5,114 nucleotides of DNA from Pseudomonadota bacterium (GTDB taxonomy: Bacteria > Pseudomonadota > Gammaproteobacteria > Xanthomonadales > Xanthomonadaceae). This document shows, piece after piece, positions 1 to 5,114 of the stretch. Under the pieces are notes generated by a model. The model was not told the DNA's origin. It saw only the letters and a program-made list of their open reading frames with translations, and did not search any database. Made by a program: the position numbers and the translations under genes. How positions within the stretch are numbered: position 1 is the stretch's first letter; every line of letters begins with the position of its first letter. The DNA is taken from assembly GCA_023423605.1 (NCBI GenBank), contig JAFAFF010000120.1, positions 1-5,114 on the forward strand, in the 5' to 3' direction.

Positions 1-347
1 CCAATGCCCCGGGCGTCACTCCGGCCTACTCGCTGGGCCCGCTGCAGGAGCGCGGCAAGCTCTTCGCTGCTGAAGGCGACAACGTGTATGAAGGCCAGCT
101 GGTCGGCATCCACTCCAAGGACAACGACCTGACCGTCAACGCGATCAAGACCAAGCCGCTGACCAACATGCGCGCTTCGGGCAAGGACGATGCGATCCAG
201 CTGACTCCGGCGATCAAGTACTCGCTGGAACAGGCCCTGGACTTCATCGAGGACGACGAGCTGGTCGAGATCACCCCGAAGGAGATCCGCCTGCGCAAGA
301 AGTTCCTGACCGAAAGCGACCGCAAGAAGGCCTCGCGCGGCGGCTGA
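1..347 (+). CDS. typA: TypA/BipA ribosome-associated GTPase, C-terminal end (5' truncated by window)
   Basis: This is the last 114 residues of the TypA/BipA translational GTPase; the reading frame is open from base 3 and ends at TGA 345-347. The family is related to EF-G and LepA. It binds the 70S ribosome in the cytoplasm and supports 50S assembly, growth at low temperature and stress responses. The visible part is the BipA-specific C-terminal domain. It matches the E. coli protein as I recall it along nearly its whole length: LQERGKLF, VYEGQLVGIHSKDNDLTVN, the signature LTNMRASGKDDA, the stretch LEQALDFIEDDELVEITP, and a basic end (IRLRKKFLTESDRKKASRGG). The G domain and other EF-G-like domains lie upstream of the window. 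The stop comes where it does in other TypA proteins, so the gene looks intact at this end. The next gene starts 8 bases later on the same strand. Confidence 0.97.
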   Translation, partial: NAPGVTPAYSLGPLQERGKLFAAEGDNVYEGQLVGIHSKDNDLTVNAIKTKPLTNMRASGKDDAIQLTPAIKYSLEQALDFIEDDELVEITPKEIRLRKKFLTESDRKKASRGG

Positions 348-355
348 GCCGGACC

Positions 356-823
356 GTGAGCGAAGCGGCTTACAACCCGGATCCGAAACGGCATCCGGGA
401 CTGCATGTCATCGCCCTGCTCGAAGCGGGCAAGGCGGTGCTTGCGCTGTTGGCGGCGACCGGGCTGGAAATGCTCGGTCCGCAGCCCCTGCGCAACGGGA
501 TCGATGCCCTGATCCGGCGTTTCAGCCTGGACCCGGATCACGGTACCCTGCCCTCGCTGCTGAACATGATCAGCCCCGATGCGGTGCACCTGGCTGCCGC
601 GGCCATGCTCGCCTATGCCCTGCTGCACGTGGTGGAAGCCTGGGGCCTGTGGCGCGCCAGGCGCTGGGCCTCCTGGCTGGGTTGCGTGTCGGCCGGCATC
701 TATCTCCCCTTCGACGTATACGCCATCGTCCGTCATCCCGGCTGGGCGTCGTGGACCGTGCTGCTGGTGAACCTGCTGGTGGTTTACGTGCTGGCGCGCG
801 ACATCCGCAAGCGGAAACACTGA
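356..823 (+). CDS. DUF2127 family small integral membrane protein, function unknown
   Basis: A 155-residue protein starting at GTG 356, 8 bases after the typA stop, and ending at TGA 821-823. I recognise it as DUF2127-like from its overall pattern: an N-terminal GLHVIALLEAGKAVLALLA helix, a short amphipathic region with FSLDPD, then HVVEAWGLWRARRWASWL followed by GIYLPFDVYAIVRHP, and a last hydrophobic segment ending in basic residues (ARDIRKRKH). Four membrane helices are likely, near residues 15-38, 76-98, 104-125 and 130-147. The Glu in HVVEAWGLW and the Pro/Asp in YLPFDVY are typical family positions. There is no signal peptide and the charged C-terminus is probably cytoplasmic. No biochemical role is known for the family. 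The very short gap to typA suggests co-transcription, but I see nothing that ties its job to TypA. The GTG start is preceded only by a weak purine stretch, so the exact start is moderately certain. Confidence 0.88.
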   Translation: MSEAAYNPDPKRHPGLHVIALLEAGKAVLALLAATGLEMLGPQPLRNGIDALIRRFSLDPDHGTLPSLLNMISPDAVHLAAAAMLAYALLHVVEAWGLWRARRWASWLGCVSAGIYLPFDVYAIVRHPGWASWTVLLVNLLVVYVLARDIRKRKH

Positions 824-834
824 CAGCCTCGGGA

Positions 835-840
835 TACACT
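835..840 (+). promoter_or_regulatory. Possible -10 box for the amidase gene
   Basis: TACACT sits in the 41-base gap upstream of the amidase, within the slightly AT-richer stretch GGGATACACTGG. It resembles a sigma-70 -10 box (TATAAT), and transcription from it would begin near 847, about 18 bases before ATG 865. No good -35 box lies 16-18 bases upstream, where the sequence is inside the end of the DUF2127 gene. If it is real, GTG 844 could not serve as the start on this transcript. This is a weak call by eye. Confidence 0.25.
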
Positions 841-864
841 GGTGTGGCCCCCTGCCACCGACCC

Positions 865-2475
865 ATGCGCCCCATCCGCACGCTGCTTCCCTACCTGACC
901 CTGCGCGCCCTGCTGACCCTGGCAGTGCTGCCCTGCGCGTTCGCCGCGCCGCCCACGCAGATGCCTGCCACGCCTTCACGGCCATCCCCCAGCGCGGTTC
1001 CCTTCGCATTCGCCGAAGCCGACGTGGCCGGCCTGCAGGCACTGATGGCGGCCCACGAACTGGACAGCAGCACCCTGACCCGCGCTTACCTGCAGCGGAT
1101 CGCGCTGCTGGACCGGAGCGGACCACGCCTGCGCGCGGTCATCGAATTGAACCCGGCCGCCCTGAAGGAAGCGGACGCCCGCGACCGCGAACGGCGCGCC
1201 GGACGCGTGCGTGGCCCCCTGCACGGCATCCCGGTACTGGTGAAGGACAACATCGACGCCCGCCCGATGAGCACGACCGCCGGCTCGCTGGCGATGACCG
1301 GTTACCATCCCGACGATGCCTTCCTGGTACGCCGGTTGCGCGCCGCAGGCGCGGTGATCATCGGCAAGACCAACCTGAGCGAATGGGCCAATTACCGGGG
1401 CACCGCGTCGGTGTCCGGCTGGAGCGCACGCGGCGGACAGACGCGCAACCCCTACCGGCCCAGCCACAGCCCCTGTGGCTCCAGCAGCGGCAGTGCGGTG
1501 GCCATGTCCGCCAACCTGGCCGTCGTCTCGATCGGCACCGAAACCGACGGCAGCATCGTCTGTCCGGCGGCCATGAACGGCGTGGTGGGACTCAAGCCGA
1601 CGGTGGGACTGGTCAGCCGCGACGGCATCGTGCCGATCTCCTTCAGCCAGGACACCGCCGGACCGATCACCCGCTCGGTGGCCGACGCCGCCCTGGTGCT
1701 GACCGCCATCGCCGGGCGCGATGACGCCGATCCTGCGACCGCCGCCATGCCGGGCCGCGCCGTCTATGACTACACCGCACGCCTGGACCCTGCCGGCCTG
1801 CAGGGCGCGCGTATCGGCGTCCTCGACGAACCACTGGCCCGGCAACCAGGCATCGGCAGCCTGATGGAGCGCGCCATCGAGGAGCTGCAGCGCGCCGGTG
1901 CCACCGTGGTACGCGTGCCGGCACTGGATGAAAGCCGTTGGAACGATGACGAGCAGATCATGCTGCGGTTCGAATTCAAGGCCGGTCTGGAACGCTATCT
2001 GCAGCGTGGCAAGGCGCCGGTACGCTCGCTTGAACAGTTGATTGCGTTCAATCGCAGGCATGAACGCGACGAACTGCCGCTGTTCGGCCAGCAGCTTCTG
2101 GAAGCGTCAGCCACGGCGGGCACGCTGGGCGATGCCGGCTACCTCCAGGCACGCCGCCAGGCCCGTCGCCTGGCCGGTGAACAGGGCATCGATGCGCTGC
2201 TGCGTGCGCACCGCCTGGATGCGCTGGTGGCGCCGACCACGGGCCTGGCGTGGCGTATCGATACGCCGGGCGGCGATGCCTTCCCGGGCGGCAACTACAG
2301 CGCCGCTGCGGTCGCCGGTTATCCCAGCCTGAGCGTGCCGATGGGCCATGTGGATGGCCTGCCGGTCGGCCTGCTGTTCATGGGTACCGCATGGAGCGAA
2401 CCCCGCCTGATCGAGCTGGCGTACGCCTACGAACAGCGCACCATGGCCCGGCGGCCACCACTGATCGACCGCTGA
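865..2475 (+). CDS. pam: Secreted peptide amidase (amidase-signature family)
   Basis: A 536-residue enzyme with the fold-defining amidase-signature region. It closely resembles the Stenotrophomonas maltophilia peptide amidase as I recall it, which hydrolyses the C-terminal amide of peptides without cutting peptide bonds. The Ser-cisSer-Lys triad is complete: Lys127 in PVLVKDNID, cis-Ser206 in [11 protein letters not shown] and nucleophile Ser230 in [12 protein letters not shown]. The Lys-Ser and Ser-Ser spacings of 79 and 24 equal those of the known peptide amidase, and the 24 also matches mammalian FAAH. Residues 1-27 form a signal peptide (basic start, [10 protein letters not shown] core, likely cleavage AFA|A), so the enzyme should be periplasmic or secreted. 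The Cys at 24 is not in a lipobox. Conserved stretches continue to the end ([39 protein letters not shown]). ATG 865 is chosen because it gives a clean signal peptide. GTG 844 is in frame and would add 7 residues; neither start has a strong ribosome site. The exact substrate is inferred from similarity. Confidence 0.95.
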   Translation: MRPIRTLLPYLTLRALLTLAVLPCAFAAPPTQMPATPSRPSPSAVPFAFAEADVAGLQALMAAHELDSSTLTRAYLQRIALLDRSGPRLRAVIELNPAALKEADARDRERRAGRVRGPLHGIPVLVKDNIDARPMSTTAGSLAMTGYHPDDAFLVRRLRAAGAVIIGKTNLSEWANYRGTASVSGWSARGGQTRNPYRPSHSPCGSSSGSAVAMSANLAVVSIGTETDGSIVCPAAMNGVVGLKPTVGLVSRDGIVPISFSQDTAGPITRSVADAALVLTAIAGRDDADPATAAMPGRAVYDYTARLDPAGLQGARIGVLDEPLARQPGIGSLMERAIEELQRAGATVVRVPALDESRWNDDEQIMLRFEFKAGLERYLQRGKAPVRSLEQLIAFNRRHERDELPLFGQQLLEASATAGTLGDAGYLQARRQARRLAGEQGIDALLRAHRLDALVAPTTGLAWRIDTPGGDAFPGGNYSAAAVAGYPSLSVPMGHVDGLPVGLLFMGTAWSEPRLIELAYAYEQRTMARRPPLIDR

Positions 2476-2512
2476 CAGGCGTCTTCACGCACGCGCGGCC
2501 CAGCCGGTCAGC
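2471..2512. terminator. Possible weak bidirectional terminator or stop-codon palindrome at the convergent junction
   Basis: GCTGAC (2471-2476) and GTCAGC (2507-2512) are perfect inverted copies, each containing the stop codon of one convergent gene: TGA 2473-2475 for the amidase and TCA 2508-2510 for mscS. Inside the 30-base loop is a smaller GCGT-CTTC-ACGC hairpin (2479-2490). The position suits transcription termination for both genes, but there is no T-run on either side, so it is not a canonical intrinsic terminator. The stem is short and could be chance. Confidence 0.3.
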
Positions 2513-3650
2513 CCTGTTCCGGTTCGATGGCGGGCTCGCCATCCTCCGCCCCCGGCGAACGCACGTCCTCGGCCGATGCCGCCCGTGCGCCACGCCGCAG
2601 CGCTGGCGGCCCGGCCGCTTCCTCCACCTGCGCACGCAGCCGCGGCAACGCCTGCGGATGCTCGCGGGCGAGGAAATCCAGCATGCGTTCGCGCACCAGG
2701 CAGCGCAGGTCGAAGGCGTCCCCGGAGTTGCGCGCACTGACCAGCAGGCGCACCTGCACGGTCTGCTCGCTGGTTTCCGTCACCTGGGTCACGCAGACGC
2801 GGCCATCCCACAAGGGAGCGTCCCTGCAGATGCGTTCCAGCTCCGCGCGGATGGCGGCAATCGGCGCGCGATAGTCCAGCCACAGGAATGCCGTGCCCAG
2901 CAGGTCGGCACTGCGTCGCGTCCAGTTCTGGAACGGGTTCTCGATGAACCAGGTCAGCGGCACCACCATACGACGCTCATCCCATATCCGCACCACGACG
3001 TAGCTGCTGCCGATCTCCTCGATGCGGCCCCACTCCCCTTCCACGATCACCACATCATCGAGCCGGATGGGCTGGGTCAGGGCGATCTGCAGGCCGGCGA
3101 TCAGGTTGCCGAACACCGGCTTGGCGGCGATGCCGGCCACCAGACCGATGATGCCGGCCGAGGCCAGCAGGGCCGTACCGATCTGCCTCACCACCGGGAA
3201 GGTGAGCAGCACCATCGAGGCGCCCAGCACGATGATCGCGCCAATCAGCACCCGGCTGAGCACGCGGGCCTGGGTCTGGATGCGCCGCGCTTCCAGGTTG
3301 TCGGCCACATCGATCGGGTTGCTGCGCAGGATCGCCCGCTCGCCGGCGGCCACCGCACGCACCAGCAACCAGATGAAACATGCCATCAGGCCGATGTGCA
3401 GGATGCGCTGCAGGCTGGCCAGCAGCGGATCGCGCAGGGGCGTCGCCTCCAGTGCCGGCACCAGCAGCAGCAGCGGCAGGGCAATGGCCAGCGGAAGGCC
3501 GATGACCCGCCCGATGCGCGCACGCCGACGGTCACGCCCTTCAAGATGGTGGTAGATGCGCAGGATCACCCACGCCCCGATGCCGCCCACCACGATCGCC
3601 AGTGCGATCGGCCACAGGTACGCCTGAGCGTGATTCCAGTTCCACGTCAT
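2508..3650 (-). CDS. MscS-family mechanosensitive ion channel
   Basis: A 380-residue inner-membrane channel of the MscS superfamily. Such channels open under membrane tension and release solutes during hypo-osmotic shock. Hydrophobic segments lie near residues 11-32, 49-67, 82-101 and 131-151, followed by the pore-lining TM3 (about 156-190: a Gly/Ala-rich helix TALLASAGIIGLVAGIAAKPVFGNLIAGLQIALTQP is recognisable over this span). Next comes the beta domain (IRLDDVVIVEGEWGRIEEIG, then VVRIWDERRMVVPLTWFIENPFQNWTR) and the alpha/beta domain. That makes about five membrane spans, two more than E. coli MscS (three). Where MscS has a Pro-Asn motif, this protein has VPLTWFIE, typical of a subgroup of the family. 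The tail after residue 345 is Ala/Glu-rich and probably disordered. ATG 3650 is chosen for the GAGG site 5 bases upstream; an in-frame ATG at 3677 has no such site and lies across a hairpin. It is downstream of the DAHP synthase gene by 57 bases and may share its transcript. Confidence 0.95.
   Translation of the reverse strand: MTWNWNHAQAYLWPIALAIVVGGIGAWVILRIYHHLEGRDRRRARIGRVIGLPLAIALPLLLLVPALEATPLRDPLLASLQRILHIGLMACFIWLLVRAVAAGERAILRSNPIDVADNLEARRIQTQARVLSRVLIGAIIVLGASMVLLTFPVVRQIGTALLASAGIIGLVAGIAAKPVFGNLIAGLQIALTQPIRLDDVVIVEGEWGRIEEIGSSYVVVRIWDERRMVVPLTWFIENPFQNWTRRSADLLGTAFLWLDYRAPIAAIRAELERICRDAPLWDGRVCVTQVTETSEQTVQVRLLVSARNSGDAFDLRCLVRERMLDFLAREHPQALPRLRAQVEEAAGPPALRRGARAASAEDVRSPGAEDGEPAIEPEQG
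2526..2543. repeat. Short perfect inverted repeat inside the 3' end of mscS
   Basis: GATGGCG (2526-2532) and CGCCATC (2537-2543) form a 7-bp stem with a 4-base loop, 15 bases inside the mscS stop and 50 bases past the amidase stop. A tight GC-rich hairpin here could slow or stop amidase transcripts running into mscS. No T-run follows it on either strand. It encodes the acidic, non-conserved tail of MscS, so the sequence is free to carry such a structure, but a codon-driven coincidence is possible. Confidence 0.35.
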
Positions 3651-3655
3651 GCCCG

Positions 3656-3659
3656 CCTC
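3656..3659 (-). promoter_or_regulatory. Ribosome binding site of mscS
   Basis: On the - strand GAGG lies 5 bases before ATG 3650. It is the only good Shine-Dalgarno match near the two candidate starts and decides for 3650 over 3677. Confidence 0.7.
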
Positions 3660-3661
3660 GT

Positions 3662-3687
3662 CGCAACCACAAAACAACAGGGTTGCG
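3662..3687 (-). promoter_or_regulatory. Hairpin in the mscS leader, 2 bases upstream of its ribosome binding site
   Basis: CGCAACC (3662-3668) and GGTTGCG (3681-3687) are a perfect 7-bp inverted repeat with a 12-base loop, in the 57-base gap between the DAHP synthase stop and the mscS start. Read on the - strand, the loop is U-rich (CUGUUGUUUUGU) and the stem ends 2 bases before the GAGG site. It could be a weak terminator or transcript-end stabiliser for the upstream gene, or a leader structure influencing mscS translation. There is no U-run after the stem, which argues against a classical terminator. That it exists is seen in the sequence; its role is inference. Confidence 0.5.
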
Positions 3688-3707
3688 CAGCAGGCATGAG
3701 CGTGCCG

Positions 3708-5102
3708 TCAGCCGTTCGTAAGCGTTGCGTCGACACCCTGCCTGCGCACGATGGCCAGCGCGATCTCCAGCGATTGTTCGTAGTTCAGGCGCGGATCGAC
3801 CGATGAGCGGTAGGCGCGCTCCAGATCCCGTTCGGTCAGCTCGCGCGCGCCGCCGGTGCATTCGGTGACATCCTCGCCCGTCAGTTCCAGGTGCACGCCG
3901 CCCAGCCGCGTTCCTGCCGCCGCATGCAGGTCGAAGGACAGCTCCACTTCGCGGCGGATGTTGTCGAAGCGTCGCGTCTTGTAGCCGTTCTGCGTGCTCT
4001 CGGTATTGCCATGCATGGCATCGCAGACCCACAGCACGCGTCGGCCGTCGCGCTTCACTGCGTCCAGCAACGGTGGCAGCGTTGCTTCCACCTGCGCCGC
4101 GCCCATGCGATGGATGAAGGTCAGCCGGCCCGGCTCATCATCCGGATTGAGCACGTCCATCAGGCGCAGCATCTGGTCCGGCTGCACCGAGGGCCCGATC
4201 TTGATCGCGACCGGGTTGCGCACGCCGCGCAGGTATTCCACGTGCGCACCGTCGAGCGCGGCCGTGCGCATGCCGATCCACGGGTAATGCGTGCTGAGGT
4301 TCAGCCAGCCCTGCTGGCGCGGCACCTGGCGGGTCAGCGCCTCCTCGTAGGGCAGCAGCAGCGCCTCGTGCGAGGTGTAGAAATCCACCCGCTTGAGGTT
4401 GTGCACGCGCGTGCCGGAAATGGTCTCCATGAAGCGCACGGCATCCTCGATGGAGGACACCATCTTCTGGTATTCGGCCGCCAGCGGCGAATGCGGCACC
4501 CAATCCAGGTTCCAGTATTCCGGATGGTGCAGGTCGGCGAAGCCGCCGTCGATCAATGCCCGCACGAAATTCATCGTCATCGCCGAATGCGCGTGGGCCT
4601 GCAGCATCCGCTGTGGATCCGGCCGCCGCGCCGCTTCGGTGAACACCGGACCGTTCACCACATCGCCGCGATAACTCGGCAGGGTCACGCCGTCACGGGT
4701 TTCGGTATCGGCCGAACGCGGCTTGGCGTACTGGCCGGCGAAGCGTCCCACGCGGATCACCGGCTTGCGCAGCCCATGCACCAGCACCAGGCTCATCTGC
4801 AGCAGCACCTTGAGCCGGTTGGAGATCATCCCGGATTCGCAATCGCTGAAATTTTCCGCGCAATCGCCGCCCTGCAGCAGGAAGCGCTTGCCTTCCTGGG
4901 CCTCGGCCAGCTGCTGCTTCAGCGACAGGATCTCCCAGGAGGTGACCAGCGGCGGCAGCCGACGCAATGCATGCAGGGCGGCATCCAGCGCCAGCGGGTC
5001 GGGGTAGCTCGGCATCTGCAGGGCGGGCCTGGCGCGCCAGCTTTCCGGCGTCCAATCGGCGGGAGACAACGACGAGGACGCGATGGATTCAACGGCGGAC
5101 AT
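3708..5102 (-). CDS. aroG: Class II 3-deoxy-7-phosphoheptulonate (DAHP) synthase
   Basis: A 464-residue cytoplasmic enzyme that condenses phosphoenolpyruvate with erythrose 4-phosphate, the first step of the shikimate pathway to Phe, Tyr, Trp and other aromatics. It is the class II (plant/mycobacterial) type, unrelated in sequence to E. coli AroF/G/H. Length matches M. tuberculosis AroG (about 462). Metal ligands are all present: Cys81 (GGDCAENF), His364 (DAMHGNT), Glu406 (HLELTGEDVTEC) and Asp436 (VDPRLNYEQS). PEP-binding residues are Arg120 (RVGRFAGQYAKPRS), Lys301 (AIKIGPS) and Arg332 (HRMG). From Lys301 onward each lies 5 positions below its M. tuberculosis counterpart. Position 278 is Met (WIGMRT), where the mycobacterial enzyme has Glu. 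ATG 5102 follows GGAAA at 5107-5111. No phenazine genes are seen beside it, so a biosynthetic rather than PhzC-like role is likely. Any leader or attenuator lies outside the window. The symbol follows M. tuberculosis; naming of class II enzymes varies. Confidence 0.95.
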   Translation of the reverse strand: MSAVESIASSSLSPADWTPESWRARPALQMPSYPDPLALDAALHALRRLPPLVTSWEILSLKQQLAEAQEGKRFLLQGGDCAENFSDCESGMISNRLKVLLQMSLVLVHGLRKPVIRVGRFAGQYAKPRSADTETRDGVTLPSYRGDVVNGPVFTEAARRPDPQRMLQAHAHSAMTMNFVRALIDGGFADLHHPEYWNLDWVPHSPLAAEYQKMVSSIEDAVRFMETISGTRVHNLKRVDFYTSHEALLLPYEEALTRQVPRQQGWLNLSTHYPWIGMRTAALDGAHVEYLRGVRNPVAIKIGPSVQPDQMLRLMDVLNPDDEPGRLTFIHRMGAAQVEATLPPLLDAVKRDGRRVLWVCDAMHGNTESTQNGYKTRRFDNIRREVELSFDLHAAAGTRLGGVHLELTGEDVTECTGGARELTERDLERAYRSSVDPRLNYEQSLEIALAIVRRQGVDATLTNG

Positions 5103-5106
5103 GGCA

Positions 5107-5111
5107 TTTCC
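5107..5111 (-). promoter_or_regulatory. Ribosome binding site of the DAHP synthase gene
   Basis: On the - strand GGAAA lies 4 bases before ATG 5102, a moderate Shine-Dalgarno match. It supports this start over the next in-frame Met at residue 30. The promoter lies beyond the window edge. Confidence 0.5.
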
Positions 5112-5114
5112 AGG

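Noticed and set aside
649..864. Upstream extension of the amidase frame by 72 residues
   Set aside because: It overlaps the end of the DUF2127 gene, is Arg-rich with no conservation, and would bury the signal peptide inside the protein.
26..1126. A 366-codon open frame on the - strand across typA, the DUF2127 gene and the start of the amidase
   Set aside because: It would be antisense to three genes with recognisable family matches, and its composition is that of a shadow frame.
976..2061. A 361-codon open frame on the - strand opposite the amidase
   Set aside because: Low-complexity Gly/Ala/His/Arg composition, no recognisable motif, and the opposite strand encodes an amidase with an intact catalytic triad.
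3461..3477. Short CAG-repeat tract
   Set aside because: It encodes a Leu run (LPLLLLVPAL) in a membrane helix of MscS; it is too short and too easily explained by codon use to be a functional repeat.
3651..3677. Earlier in-frame ATG for mscS at 3677 (MFCGCDEAG start)
   Set aside because: No ribosome binding site precedes it and it falls in the hairpin loop, while ATG 3650 has GAGG at proper spacing.
2250..3806. A 518-codon open frame on the + strand running opposite the whole mscS gene
   Set aside because: Its translation is rich in His, Gln, Arg and Asp with no domain, and it lies antisense to a clear MscS channel with a good ribosome site. Long antisense frames are common in GC-rich genomes.
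1..5114. Search for a new defence, mobile or secondary-metabolite system
   Set aside because: All five genes are recognisable housekeeping or envelope genes with uniform GC-rich composition; no direct repeats, attachment sites, transposase or toxin-antitoxin pair was seen.

Overview
The window is ordinary, gene-dense chromosome from a high-GC gammaproteobacterium. It most likely comes from Stenotrophomonas or a close relative in the Xanthomonas/Lysobacter family. The main reason is the central gene, which closely resembles the peptide amidase known from Stenotrophomonas maltophilia; GC-rich third codon positions and a GTG start fit as well. The species assignment is an inference. No tRNA, rRNA, CRISPR array, insertion sequence, integrase or phage gene was seen.

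Layout: on the + strand, the window opens inside the 3' end of typA/bipA, a ribosome-associated GTPase (to 347). After 8 bases comes a small DUF2127-type membrane protein (356-823), and after 41 bases a secreted peptide amidase of the amidase-signature family (865-2475). A 32-base convergent junction follows. On the - strand, a class II DAHP synthase (5102-3708) comes first, then after 57 bases an MscS-family mechanosensitive channel (3650-2508). These five genes fill almost the whole window and no gene-free stretch exceeds 60 bases.

Functionally this is housekeeping plus envelope: translation and stress adaptation (TypA), an unknown inner-membrane protein, an exported enzyme that removes C-terminal amides from peptides, the first step of aromatic amino acid synthesis, and osmotic protection. 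The + strand genes are closely spaced and may share transcripts, as may the two - strand genes, but no common pathway links them.

I found no convincing new biological system. The points most worth a second look are a perfect 7-bp hairpin directly upstream of the mscS ribosome binding site, a palindrome that contains both stop codons at the convergent junction, the unusual CGSSSG form of the amidase serine loop with a nearby second cysteine, and a Met where the M. tuberculosis class II DAHP synthase has an active-site Glu.
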